DNA of 64,000 nt from Ancylobacter defluvii (GTDB lineage: Bacteria > Pseudomonadota > Alphaproteobacteria > Rhizobiales > Xanthobacteraceae). This document shows, piece after piece, positions 55,664-64,000 of this stretch (its first letter is position 1; every line of letters starts with the position of its first letter). Location: NCBI RefSeq assembly GCF_018390605.1, contig NZ_JAHBGD010000002.1, forward strand, positions 248,001-312,000, in the 5' to 3' direction. The position numbers and the translations under genes were made by a program. The notes under the pieces are model-generated. The model had not been told where the DNA came from. It saw only the letters and a program-made list of their open reading frames with translations, and made no database searches.

Positions 55664-56603
55664 CTATGTGGCAGGGCGCAAGCCCTCGGCAATGTCAGCC
55701 GAAAGATGTTGTTTATAGGAGCGGATGCCTGTCTCGAGATCGGTTCGAGGCTGCCAATCAAGCGACAGGGCCGCACGGGTGAGCGAAAGCGGGCCGAGAA
55801 ACTCGTCGTCGGTGCAGGCACGTCGGCGAGCAAGATCCGAGCCGCGGGCTGCACCGCACCGACGAGCCCCGCCACCTCGTCGAGCGTTCGCCATGAGCCG
55901 TCCGACAGGTTGATGGCATGCCCGACGGCGGCAGGCGCGGATATGGAAGACAGCACAGCTTCGGCGACATCGTCCACATGGACGAACTGGCGTGGAAAGC
56001 CCCGCCCATAGCCGAGTCGCGTCGGCCGGCCCTGCAGCGCGTTGTCGATCATGGTGCGGATCATGCAGGCCGTGCGTCGGCGCGGTCCGCAAACCCAGCA
56101 CGGCCGAAGGATGACCACTTCGACACCATGCTCGGCGGCATAGGCCCGCGCCGCGCATTCACCGGCGATCTTGGATGCGCCGTAGGTGCCGATCGCTCGA
56201 AGCGGTGTCGCTTCGTCGACAATGACATGTTCCGTGCGTCCATAGACCGATGGGCTCGACAGCAGCACTACGCGCCGCACGCCAATACGCCGCGGGCTTC
56301 AAACAGGTCGAGCGTGCCGCCGGCATTCACGCGGAAGACCTCGTGCAGAATCCCCTGCGCCAGCATCGACCTGAATATTCCGGCCGCGTGCACGATGGTG
56401 CCGATGCCATGCTCGGCCAGAACGTTCGATAATTTGTCGACGCCATTCACCGTCAACGGCAGTGCCTCGAACAACGCGTCGCTCGGACGCGTCTCGTTGC
56501 GGTCGGTGGCAACGACCGGCCAACCGGCGCGGCACAGCGACAGCACGGCGGCATGTCCGATCAGCCCGTAGGCTCCTGTCACCAAGACCGCAGTTTCCGC
56601 CAT
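55664..56603 (-). pseudogene. NAD-dependent epimerase/dehydratase with two frameshifts
   Basis: Translated in three frames this is an extended SDR. ETAVLVTGAYGLIGHAAVLS (NAD motif) lies in the first frame from the ATG at 56603. A one-base loss near 56285 moves RRVVLLSSPSVYGRTEH and the catalytic YGASK into a second frame. A further shift near 55820 puts the C terminus (DDEFLGPLSLTRAALSLDWQ, then RTDLETGI) in a third. The complete protein would be about 310 residues of the UDP-sugar epimerase type. It cannot be made intact without correction. Confidence 0.85.
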
Positions 56604-56617
56604 CGAATTGTCCGTGC

Positions 56618-56921
56618 TCAGAGGAAGACGTCGCCGTTGGGCGAGAGCGTCTGACCGACATAGAAGTCGCCATCGGCAGAGGCCAGTAGCACGGCGGTCG
56701 GGGCGATTTCCCGCGCCTGCCCGACGCGACCGATCGGTAGCTGGCCGATCTTCCAGGCCTTTCACTCCGCCGAAAGATCGTCGCCGAGCCGCGTATCCAC
56801 CATTCCCGGTGCGATGGCATTGACGAGCACGCCGTCCGCCGCCAGCTCGGCGGCGAGCGCCCGTGTCATGCCGATGATGCCGGCCTTGGCGGCGCAATAG
56901 TGCACCAGTCCCGGCGCGCCC
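56618..56921 (-). pseudogene. SDR fragment with internal stop codon
   Basis: The minus strand encodes the C-terminal third of an SDR, including [20 protein letters not shown] (YxxxK region) and the end ASADGDFYVGQTLSPNGDVF. It lacks the N-terminal cofactor domain and has an in-frame TGA at 56762-56764 where a tryptophan is expected (LSAE-stop-KAWKIGQ). It is joined directly to a truncated ABC permease gene. Confidence 0.8.
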
Positions 56922-57011
56922 TTATGCAGCGACCTCCCATCCCATGACCATCAGCACGACGACCGTTAGCCGGACGCCATGCTGTCGTAGGAAAACGGCG
57001 ATCGTGCTCAT
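56922..57011 (-). pseudogene. ABC permease, first 29 codons only
   Basis: An ATG overlaps the ATPase remnant stop (ATGA) and opens MSTIAVFLRQHGVRLTVVVL, the start of a NitT/TauT-type permease with its first membrane helix. After 29 residues the frame ends where the SDR fragment begins, so a deletion removed the rest of the permease and the start of the SDR. Confidence 0.7.
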
Positions 57012-57470
57012 GGCGCCTCCGCCCCGTTGCTGCCGGGAAGCCCGAGCTGGCCGATAATGGCCTTGGTGATGGCGACGGCGTGGGGTGAGACGCGCTCATC
57101 CTCGCCCCGCGGCCGCGGCCGCGGCCGCGGCAGGTCGCAGGCGATGTCGTCGAGTATGCGCCCATCCGACACGACGAGGATGCGGTCACCAAGCACCAGC
57201 GCCTCCTCGATGTCGTGGGTCACGAAGACGATCGTAATGCCGGTGCGGCGCCACAGATCGAGCAGCACGCCCTGCAACGTCGCGCGAGTGACGAAGTCGA
57301 GCGCGCCGAACGGTTCGTCCATCATCAGGATGCTGGCGCCGGTCGCGAACACGATGGCGAGCGCCACCCGCTTGCGCATGCCGCCGGAAAGCTCCCGCGG
57401 CCAGGAGCCGGACGCCTCGGCGAGGCCAACCGCTTCCATCCCTAAACTCGATGCCGGTCGCCGCCTTCAT
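57008..57470 (-). pseudogene. ABC ATPase with internal deletion
   Basis: The start (ATG at 57470, MKAATGIEFR) overlaps the upstream permease remnant as ATGA. Within ten codons it jumps out of frame to the C-terminal half: VGLAEASGSWPRELSGGMRK (signature), ASILMMDEPFGALD (Walker B) and VTHDIEEA (H-loop). About 130 residues including Walker A are gone. The protein could not hydrolyse ATP. It belonged to an SsuB/TauB-like importer. Confidence 0.82.
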
Positions 57471-58268
57471 GACGCCGCGTCTCCAAAGGCGGAGGCCCGC
57501 GCCCAGTCCAGTGCGACGAACCGAGCCGCGACGATGACGCCGTCGAGCAGGATGGCGAGCAGGGCGAGCAGCAGCACGATGGCCATGATGCCGGTGAGGT
57601 CATAGACCGAGCGTAACGCGATCAGGACGCGCCCGGAGCCGTACTGGCCGCCGAGCATCTCGGTGACGGCGGCGAGCCCCCAAGCCGCCGCGAAAGCGAT
57701 GCGCAGCCCTCCGAAGATCTCTGGCATCGCGCCCGGCAATCGCACGGAAAAGAAGCGCTGCATCGGCGAGGGCCGAGTGTGGCAGCATAATCCATGAAGG
57801 CAGGCGGCAGGTTCCGCACCCCGCGCAGAGCGAAGAGATGCAGCACGGTGGCGGTATAGAGCGTCACCAGCGCGATCTGCGCGAGGCCCGACAATCCGAA
57901 CCACATCAGGAAGAACGGGGCCATAATGACGATTGGGATTGTGCCGAGCAGCGACATCAACGGATCTAGCGCCTCGGCCACCGTCCGGCTCCCGGCGCTG
58001 GCAAGGCCGCTGGCGATGCCGATCAGCGCCCCTGCGCCGCCGCCTATCAGCACATTGGCGGCGGTGAACAGGATATGTGGCAGATATCCGCCCCGTGGCA
58101 GGCCGATGCCGGGAAGCCATGCGCTGGAGAACAGGTTGCCGAACGCGTTGGCGACGACAGCATGTGGCGGTGGCAGCAGGCGCGCGCCCATCGCCGCCGA
58201 GGCGGCATACCAAGCCCCGACGGCGATCAGTACCCCCCACGATCGTCGCCGGGCATCGGCGTGCCCAG
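57467..58268 (-). pseudogene. ABC permease with frameshift
   Basis: The N-terminal half (SWGVLIAVGAWYAASAAMG, ALIGIASGLASAGSRTVAEA, APFFLMWFGLSGLAQIALVT) is in one frame. From about 57775 the C-terminal half (MQRFFSVRLPGAMPEIFGGL, VTEMLGGQYGSGRVL) is in another. No start codon is found between the first helix and the tRNA-Ser gene, so the 5' end is also lost. It is the membrane subunit of the same dead NitT/TauT-type importer. Confidence 0.82.
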
Positions 58269-58281
58269 TTTGGGACTGAAA

Positions 58282-58371
58282 TGGCGGAAGAGGTGGGATT
58301 CGAACCCACGGTGGGCTTGCACCCACGGCGGTTTTCAAGACCGCTGCCTTAAACCACTCGGCCACCCTTCC
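58282..58371 (-). tRNA. tRNA-Ser (UGA anticodon)
   Basis: A 90-base cloverleaf on the minus strand has acceptor GGAAGGG pairing with CTCTTCC, D-arm GGCCGAGTGGTTTAAGGC, anticodon stem-loop GCGGTCTTGAAAACCGC (anticodon TGA), a long variable arm, T-arm GTGGGTTCGAATCCCAC and an encoded 3' CCA. The 3' end faces the decayed gene region to its left, the usual orientation for island integration. Confidence 0.96.
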
Positions 58372-58732
58372 GTCTGACAATAGCGGCCACTCGGCTTCTA
58401 TCGTCGGCGATCATTTTCCAAGACCCGGCACCGGACGTTGATACCGATGATACGGCAACCAATATTGAGGCTGTCGCATCATCCCTCGTGAAGCGAGACC
58501 GGTGCGTCGCAAGCGTGATCGCCGGCGAGCCATGCCCCAACCGGCGACGAATAGTCAAGACATCCACATCGGCGCGACGGGCGTTCCCCTATGCCGCAAC
58601 CTTCCATGCGAGCTGGTCCGGATAGCGCGCCGCGGTTCGGCACGAGCGGATACCATGTCGCCATTGGCTCACCCGCTGCGATCAGCGCTCCGGTACCCGC
58701 GCTTCTTGTCAGCCGGGAAACATGACCGACCG
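58372..58732. other. Intergenic region, no gene seen
   Basis: The 361 bases between the tRNA and the kinase gene contain no ORF with a ribosome site or recognised family. It should include the tRNA-Ser promoter just right of 58371. Confidence 0.4.
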
Positions 58733-60130
58733 TCACCTATCTCTCCAGAAGCGGCTACGGGCGACAGCGTCGGCGAAACGCCGATGATCCGCCGGCGCCA
58801 CGGAGCCGTCAGGTTCGAAACGACGATCCGCTCCGCGCGCGATACGGGTATTCGCGCCGCACAGCTCGGCAAGGCCGAGCGAGGTCATCTCATGTGTCGC
58901 CGGCACCCGCACCGCGCGCCCGCTGGCCGCCGCGAGGAATCGGGCGAAATAATCGCTCTGCGACAGGCCCCCATCGATGGAAATCTCGCTGATAGCCCCG
59001 ACCTGCGCGGCCGCGGCGTCGATCAGGCCCACTGTGAGCATGGCAATGCCTTCGAGAGCCGCCCGCACCATGTCGCGCTTGTCGGTGGCGGCCTCCATGC
59101 CGATGAAGATCGAGGCCGCCTTGCGGTCCCAATAGGGCGCCGCCAGCCCCGACAGCGCCGGCACGAACACCACCCCCCGGCTCAGTGCCGAAGGCCCCGC
59201 GAAGCCGTCCAGCTCCTTCGGTTCGGCATAGAGGCCCAGGCTCCGCAGCCATTCCAGGGCCGCTCCGGCGTCATAGACGCCGCCCTCGAGAGCGAACGCC
59301 ACCCCTTCACCGCGCAATTGCCAGGCGACCGTCGGCAGCAGATCGGCACTGGCCGGTCGCTCCGCCCCCGTGACCGCCAGCAGAAAGGCGCCGGTGCCGA
59401 AGGTGATCTTGGCGTCGCCGGGACGGCGGCAGCCATGGCCGTACAGAGCGGCCTGCTGGTCGACGATGGAGACCTGCACCGGCACGCCTTCGATCGCGCC
59501 GAAGCCGGCATCCACCGGCCGGATCTCCGGCAGGCATTCCATCGGTACACGGTGCAGCGCGCACAGCGGCTCGCTCCAGCTGCCGCTGGCCAGATCGAGC
59601 AGCCCGGTGCGCGAGGCGGTGGCGAGGTCGGTGGCGAAGCTGCCGCACAGCCGGTCGAGAAAGAAGGCATCGGTGGTGCCGAGCCGGAGCCGCCCGGCCG
59701 CCCGCGCATCTTCCACCTCCGGCAGGTTCCTGAGGAGCCAGCCGAGCTTGCTCGCCGAGAAATAGGCGTCGAGCGGCAGGCCGCAAATCGCCTTCGAGCG
59801 CGCCTCAGCCTCCGCTCCCAGCGCCGCCAGCTCCCCGGCGGTGCGGGCGTCCTGCCAGACGATCACCGGCGACAGCGCCCGGCCGCTCACCGCGTCCCAG
59901 GCGAGGCAGCTCTCGCCCTGGTTGGCGATGCCGATAGCGTCCACCGGCCCCGCCGCCGCAAGCACCTCGCGAATGTTGCGGAGCAATTCCTCCGGCTCGT
60001 GCTCCACCCATCCGGGCGCCGGATGGTGCTGCGCGTGCCGCCGGCTGGCGACAAGCCGCGCCGCGCCGCCGCTCTCCACGACGAGACAGCGTGTCGAGGT
60101 CGTGCCCTGATCGATCGCCGCCACGCGCAT
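58733..60130 (-). CDS. FGGY-family carbohydrate kinase (glycerol kinase-like)
   Basis: The 465-residue kinase begins VAAIDQGTTSTRCLVVE, the phosphate-binding DQGTTSTR of glycerol kinases. It has NQGESCLAWD, VIVWQDARTA, a GTGAFLLAV phosphate loop and the C-terminal IDGGLSQSDYFARFLA. The ATG at 60130 overlaps the upstream stop (TGATG). At 465 residues it is shorter than typical GlpK (about 500), and its substrate could be glycerol or another polyol. It ends the operon. Confidence 0.9.
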   Translation of the reverse strand: MRVAAIDQGTTSTRCLVVESGGAARLVASRRHAQHHPAPGWVEHEPEELLRNIREVLAAAGPVDAIGIANQGESCLAWDAVSGRALSPVIVWQDARTAGELAALGAEAEARSKAICGLPLDAYFSASKLGWLLRNLPEVEDARAAGRLRLGTTDAFFLDRLCGSFATDLATASRTGLLDLASGSWSEPLCALHRVPMECLPEIRPVDAGFGAIEGVPVQVSIVDQQAALYGHGCRRPGDAKITFGTGAFLLAVTGAERPASADLLPTVAWQLRGEGVAFALEGGVYDAGAALEWLRSLGLYAEPKELDGFAGPSALSRGVVFVPALSGLAAPYWDRKAASIFIGMEAATDKRDMVRAALEGIAMLTVGLIDAAAAQVGAISEISIDGGLSQSDYFARFLAAASGRAVRVPATHEMTSLGLAELCGANTRIARGADRRFEPDGSVAPADHRRFADAVARSRFWRDR

Positions 60131-61356
60131 CACGTCCGCTCCCGGAAGCGGAAACGCACCCGTTCGGCCGAGAGGGCGGCGGGCGGGAGCGGCACCAATA
60201 TGCGCCGCTCGGGCATAAAGCTTCGCTCGGTTGCCCACACCTCGCGCCCGTCGAGCTCCAGTGCCAGCCGCCCCCGCGCGCGCCGCTCGAACCGCAGCTG
60301 GAAATCATGGAACGCCGGCGTGGCATTGCCGCGACGCCGCAGCAGGCTCGGCACCACCAGCTTCACCGGCGCCTCGAAGGTCACGGCAACCGGCTCGCCC
60401 GGCTCGTCATCCCGCGACAGATCTTCGGCGATGGCGGCGCCGACCGCCCTGCCCTCGCGAAAGGCCCAGCCGCCGGTTTCCACGGCGCGCAGCACGTTGC
60501 CACCCGCAAACACCCGCGGATCGCCGCTGCGACCGTCCTGGTCGATGGCCGGCCCGGCGCTTCCCGCATCGACGCCCAGAGCCGACTGCCGCATCAGCGC
60601 CGCTTCCGGCGTGAAACCGCCGGTGAGCAAGACGCCGTCGCAGGCCAGCGTCTCCACCATGCCGTCGGCGCGCCGGAAGCTCACCTCCTCCACCCGCGCG
60701 GCACCGCGAATGTCGAGGATCTGCACTCCACAATGGAAAGATACCCCGACCAGTTTCGGGAACCATCGGAATGCCATCGGCACCAGCGCATATGGGGCCG
60801 TCTCCAGCATCGCCACCGGCCTTGCCCGGTGGACGAGGCAGGTCAGCACCGCCGACAGACTCACCAGCTCCGAGCCGATGACTACCGGGCGCCGGAACGG
60901 CATTAGCCCATGAAAGGCGACGTAGGATTGCAGCGTGCCAGTGGTGATGACGCCCACCGGCCGGTCGCCGGAAATCAGCCGGGCCGAACGCGGCGTCTCG
61001 CGCGCGCCGGTAGCGATCAGGATCCGCCGTGCCGCCATGTCCTCCACGCCACGCGGCGAGGTGACGAGGAGCCGGCCGCCCGCCTCCAGCCGCACCACCG
61101 AATGCGCGATCCGCACGTCGACGCCGGCGCGCGCCGCCTCCGCCGCCAGCCGGCGTCCATAGGCGGCGCCGACATACACACGGCCGAATTCCCGCATGCC
61201 GAAGGGCGAATGACCGCAATGGCGCGTCGCACCGCCCAGTTCGGGCTCCCGATCAAGCAGCATCACCCGGGAAACCCCGTGCCGGCGCAGTTCCACCGCC
61301 GCCGCGACCCCGGCCGGACCGCCGCCGACGACGATCACATCCGCCGCCGCGCTCAC
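60130..61356 (-). CDS. FAD-dependent pyridine nucleotide-disulfide oxidoreductase (GlpB/HcnB-like)
   Basis: The 408-residue protein has the FAD motif VIVVGGGPAGVAAAVEL at residues 7-23, a GATRHCGHSPFGMREF segment, and an ATGARETPRSARLISGDRP motif typical of the HcnB/SoxA-alpha group. It later has VFAGGNVLRAVETGGWAFREG. The GTG start overlaps the upstream stop (GTGA). Alongside the GlpA-like protein it would form a heteromeric dehydrogenase. Confidence 0.87.
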   Translation of the reverse strand: MSAAADVIVVGGGPAGVAAAVELRRHGVSRVMLLDREPELGGATRHCGHSPFGMREFGRVYVGAAYGRRLAAEAARAGVDVRIAHSVVRLEAGGRLLVTSPRGVEDMAARRILIATGARETPRSARLISGDRPVGVITTGTLQSYVAFHGLMPFRRPVVIGSELVSLSAVLTCLVHRARPVAMLETAPYALVPMAFRWFPKLVGVSFHCGVQILDIRGAARVEEVSFRRADGMVETLACDGVLLTGGFTPEAALMRQSALGVDAGSAGPAIDQDGRSGDPRVFAGGNVLRAVETGGWAFREGRAVGAAIAEDLSRDDEPGEPVAVTFEAPVKLVVPSLLRRRGNATPAFHDFQLRFERRARGRLALELDGREVWATERSFMPERRILVPLPPAALSAERVRFRFRERT

Positions 61357-62759
61357 GCCTTCTCCTCCTCGACGGCCAGCGGGGTCGAGAGGCGGCCCCT
61401 AGTCATCTCGGCGAGGCGGGCATTGCAATAGAACCCCTGGCAGCGGCCCATGCCGGCGCGCGTGCGGCGCCGGAGCCCGCCATAGTCGCCGGGCGGCACG
61501 CTGCTGGCGAGCGCCGCCTCGATCTCGCGCCGAGTCACCAGTTCGCAATGGCAGACGATCTCGCCATGGTCGGGCCGCTGCCAGTCGCGCTCGCGCGTCT
61601 CGGCAAGGTTGGGCAGCGCGATGTCCGGTTCTGCCACCGGCGCAAATGCCGGCAGCTTGAAGCCGGCATGCAGCTTCATCGCGTACTGCGCCAGCCCGAG
61701 CGCCGCCGAGAGGCCCGTCGAGCGGATGCCGCCCAGCGTGATCGCCCGCTGTTCGGGGCGCGAAAAGATGCGATACGCCTTTTGCTCGCTCGCCGGCCGC
61801 AGCCCGGCATAGACCGCCGTCACCGGCATGCCGGCAAGCGCCGGCACGATCTCGGCGCCGCGCGCCAGCAGCGCTTGCAGCGTCTCCGTCTCCACCGTGG
61901 CGCGTTCGCGATCGTCCTGCTCTTCGGCGGTCGGGCCGATCAATACATTGCCGAAAGCGGTCGGGCACACGACGACGCCCTTGGTGATCTCGGTCGGCAC
62001 CGGCAGCACGATGCGGGGCACATGGCGGAATGCCGCCTTGTCGAGCACGACGAACTGGCCCTTGCGCGGCCTTATCGTGAATTCCGGTGTAAAGCCGAGC
62101 CGCCGGTCGACGATATCGCCAAACAGCCCGGCCGCGTTCACCACGCTCGACGCCCGCACCTTGCCGGCAGAGGTGGCGAGCTGCCACTCTCCCTCGAAGC
62201 GGCCGTCGATGAGCTCCGCCTCGCGCAGGAACACCGCGCCGAGCGCCACCGCCTGGGCAAGATAGGCCAGCGGCGCCGACCAGGGGTCGATGATGTGCTC
62301 GCCCGATACCTCGACGGCCGCCACCAGCCTGCCGGAGAGCCCCGGCATGGTCGCCCGCGCCTCGGCACCGGACAGCAGGCGCAATTCGTCGATGCCGTTA
62401 TCCCGCCCTTGCGCGGCGATCGCTTCCAGCTTGTCCGCCTCGAGCGCGTTCCAGGCACAGACCAGCGCGCCGGTCTCCACCAGCGGCAGGCCCAAACGAT
62501 GGCGGATGGCGAGGTATTCCGCCCGCCCGGCCTTCACCAGCTCCAGCTCAAGGCTACCCGGCGGCGCGTCGAAGCCGGTGTGCAAGATGGCGCTGTTGGC
62601 CTTGGAGGCGCCGGACAGCAGATCGCTGCCCTTCTCGATCACCACCACACGTGCGCCTTCCAGCGCGAAACGCCGGGCGACCGCACAGCCCACCACGCCG
62701 GCACCGATGATGGCGACGTCGAACAGATCCGGTGATGGCGGGGTTGTTGTGTGGAGCAT
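61353..62759 (-). CDS. GlpA-like FAD-dependent glycerol-3-phosphate dehydrogenase with BFD-type domain
   Basis: The 468-residue protein has the N-terminal FAD motif VAIIGAGVVGCAVARRFALE (residues 15-34) and SGASKANSAILHTGFDAP. The DAO fold continues with RKGQFVVLDK and GPTAEEQDDRE. The C-terminal 80 residues carry cysteines in VCHCELVTRREIE and GRCQGFYCNARL, the bacterioferritin-associated ferredoxin-like [2Fe-2S] domain found in GlpA. GGAAGGGAG precedes the ATG. It should oxidise a phosphorylated polyol, probably glycerol-3-phosphate. Confidence 0.9.
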   Translation of the reverse strand: MLHTTTPPSPDLFDVAIIGAGVVGCAVARRFALEGARVVVIEKGSDLLSGASKANSAILHTGFDAPPGSLELELVKAGRAEYLAIRHRLGLPLVETGALVCAWNALEADKLEAIAAQGRDNGIDELRLLSGAEARATMPGLSGRLVAAVEVSGEHIIDPWSAPLAYLAQAVALGAVFLREAELIDGRFEGEWQLATSAGKVRASSVVNAAGLFGDIVDRRLGFTPEFTIRPRKGQFVVLDKAAFRHVPRIVLPVPTEITKGVVVCPTAFGNVLIGPTAEEQDDRERATVETETLQALLARGAEIVPALAGMPVTAVYAGLRPASEQKAYRIFSRPEQRAITLGGIRSTGLSAALGLAQYAMKLHAGFKLPAFAPVAEPDIALPNLAETRERDWQRPDHGEIVCHCELVTRREIEAALASSVPPGDYGGLRRRTRAGMGRCQGFYCNARLAEMTRGRLSTPLAVEEEKA

Positions 62760-62844
62760 GGCGCTCCCTTCCTGTCGTCATCCCGCGGCCGGGAACTCCG
62801 GCCGCGTCACATCCTGTCGGCCGCACCGGGCGGCGGTCGTCAAA

Positions 62845-62871
62845 GCCCCACCCCGGATTCCGGGGTGGGGC
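62845..62871 (-). terminator. Strong hairpin between the TRAP protein and GlpA-like genes
   Basis: A perfect 12-bp GC-rich stem (62845-62856 with 62860-62871) and a three-base loop lie 20 bases after the TRAP gene stop in transcript sense. Only TTT follows. It probably acts as an mRNA-stabilising or attenuating hairpin that keeps binding-protein message in excess. Confidence 0.6.
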
Positions 62872-62891
62872 GCGAGTCTGCCCGAAATCGC

Positions 62892-63986
62892 TCAGCGATA
62901 AGGGTAGCCGGCCTTCTGCATGGTCTCGTCGTATTTCTTGAACGCCTGCACCACCCGTCCGGCACGCGGGCTGGAAGCGGCGATCTCGTCCCAGAAGCCC
63001 TTGGAATCGGTCACGACCTTGTTCCAGTCCTCGGCCGGCAGCGCGGTCAGCTCCATCTTCTCGCCTTCCACGCGCAGCTTGGCCTCGCCACCCCAGTACC
63101 AGACGTCGCGATAATAATGCGACTGGTCGATGCTCATCAGGAACAGCTCCTTCAGATGCGGCGGCACCTTCGCCCAGCTCGGCGAATTGGCGAAGTAGCT
63201 GCCGAACCAGGCGCCGGTGACGGAGTTGGACAGCGCGTAGTTGCACACGTCCGCCCAACCCACCTCATAGGCTTCGGTGAAACCGCACCAGGCGACGCCG
63301 TCGAGTTCGCCGGTCTGCAGGGCGACCTCGACATTGTCCCACGGGATCGTCACCGGCACGAGGCCGTAGCGCGAGAGGAACTTGCCGGCGGTCGGCACGC
63401 CGAACACCCGCAGGCCGTTCATGTCCGCGAGGCTCTTGATCGGCTTGTTGACGGTGAAGATGTGCAGCGGGTCCCAGGCGCCGGTCGACAGCCAGGTGAC
63501 GTTGGGAACGTCGGCATAGGCCTCTTCCCAGATCTCCTTGAGGCCGTAATAGCGGAACAGCGCCGGCACATCGAGGCTGTAGCGGGTGGCAAAGGGGAAG
63601 TAGCCACCGAACACGGCGATATCGACCGGCGAGGCCATGGTCGCTTCGTCCGACTGCACCGCATCGAGCGTGCCGGCCTGCAGCGCACGGAACAGGTCGG
63701 CGGTTGGCACCAGCTGGTCGGCGTAATAGAGCTCGATCACCATCTCGCCATTGGCCGCCGCATTGAACGCGTCGATCTGCGGCTTGATGACATGGGCGCC
63801 GAGCGGCGCCCCGGAATAGGTCTGCAGACGCCATTTGATCGGGCCGGTCTGGGCATTCACGTAAGGCGCGGCGACAGTCGAGCTGACGAGCGCGGCGCCC
63901 GCACCGAGACCTGCCTTTCCAAGGAAATTCCGGCGCGTGGCAAGGATCTTATCCGAAGGACTCTGCTTCTTTGCGTCGTCAGTCAT
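62892..63986 (-). CDS. TRAP transporter substrate-binding protein, DctP family
   Basis: The 364-residue periplasmic protein has a Tat signal (ATRRNFLGKAGLGAGAALV, residues 16-34). Mature features are the DctP pattern: KWRLQTYSGAPLGAHVIKP, LFRALQAGTLDAVQ, the GLRVFGVPTAGKFLSRYGLVP segment, and LQTGELDGVAWCGFTEAYEVG near residue 230. AGAGGAGAAG precedes the ATG. The DctQ and DctM membrane subunits are not in view and may lie to the right of the window. It heads the polyol-type operon; its ligand cannot be read but the downstream enzymes suggest glycerol or a related compound. Confidence 0.93.
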   Translation of the reverse strand: MTDDAKKQSPSDKILATRRNFLGKAGLGAGAALVSSTVAAPYVNAQTGPIKWRLQTYSGAPLGAHVIKPQIDAFNAAANGEMVIELYYADQLVPTADLFRALQAGTLDAVQSDEATMASPVDIAVFGGYFPFATRYSLDVPALFRYYGLKEIWEEAYADVPNVTWLSTGAWDPLHIFTVNKPIKSLADMNGLRVFGVPTAGKFLSRYGLVPVTIPWDNVEVALQTGELDGVAWCGFTEAYEVGWADVCNYALSNSVTGAWFGSYFANSPSWAKVPPHLKELFLMSIDQSHYYRDVWYWGGEAKLRVEGEKMELTALPAEDWNKVVTDSKGFWDEIAASSPRAGRVVQAFKKYDETMQKAGYPYR

Positions 63987-64000
63987 CTGCTTCTCCTCTG

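Noticed and set aside
54800-58371. Attachment-site direct repeats flanking the decayed island
   Set aside because: I found no copy of the tRNA-Ser 3' end at the left side of the region within the window.

Overview
This GC-rich window looks like a chromosomal segment of an alphaproteobacterium of the order Hyphomicrobiales. It fits a facultative methylotroph that also fixes CO2, such as a Xanthobacteraceae (Ancylobacter/Xanthobacter-like) species. The genus is inferred from gene content only. About 37 kb holds nearly everything needed to oxidise methanol to CO2 and refix it through the Calvin cycle.

Region 1 (1-19 kb) is the methanol oxidation module. The left edge has a minus-strand operon of a cupredoxin-like secreted protein, a small secreted protein and the N-terminal part of a sensor kinase. 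Then come fae (formaldehyde-activating enzyme) and a four-gene operon of a DUF3280-like lipid-free exported protein and a NitT/TauT-type ABC transporter. A plus-strand operon follows: periplasmic binding protein, beta-propeller, cupredoxin-like protein, ABC ATPase, ABC permease and exported protein. It resembles the lanthanide utilisation (lut) cluster of Methylorubrum. On the minus strand are xoxF (lanthanide methanol dehydrogenase), xoxG (cytochrome), xoxJ, a CxxCW rhodanese-like protein, a quinoprotein-relay metallohydrolase and a class I cytochrome c.

Region 2 (19-28 kb) is the tetrahydromethanopterin (H4MPT) C1 pathway. It has fhcBADC preceded by a pterin carbinolamine dehydratase-like gene, and mtdB-mch-ATP-grasp ligase. 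Between the two divergent groups lies a decayed beta-RFAP synthase (mptG) pseudogene, although the pathway needs that enzyme to make its cofactor.

Region 3 (28-39 kb) is the Calvin cycle: divergent cbbR, then cbbF-P-T-A-L-S, a strong terminator, cbbX, cbbE and cbbY. RuBisCO is red-type with its CbbX activase.

Region 4 (39-55 kb) is accessory and regulatory. It has an alpha/beta hydrolase, a diheme MauG-like peroxidase coupled to a VirA-like hybrid kinase, a flavin monooxygenase, a GT29-like protein, a DUF1127 protein and a VirG-like response regulator. Next are a TetR regulator with a quinone oxidoreductase and an SDR that share an operator, an OmpR/EnvZ-type pair and a DipZ-like thiol-disulfide protein. 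An 18-of-21 identical DNA element occurs upstream of the VirG-like gene and in front of the OmpR/DipZ pair.

Region 5 (54.8-58.4 kb) is a gene graveyard ending at a tRNA-Ser(UGA). It contains an IS5-type transposase stub, two small unknown ORFs, an epimerase with two frameshifts, an SDR fragment with a nonsense codon, and an ABC importer reduced to three damaged genes. Region 6 (58.7-64 kb) is an intact minus-strand operon of TRAP binding protein, GlpA-like dehydrogenase, GlpB-like oxidoreductase and FGGY kinase, which suggests uptake and catabolism of glycerol or a related polyol. No CRISPR array, rRNA, mxaF or lanmodulin was seen.
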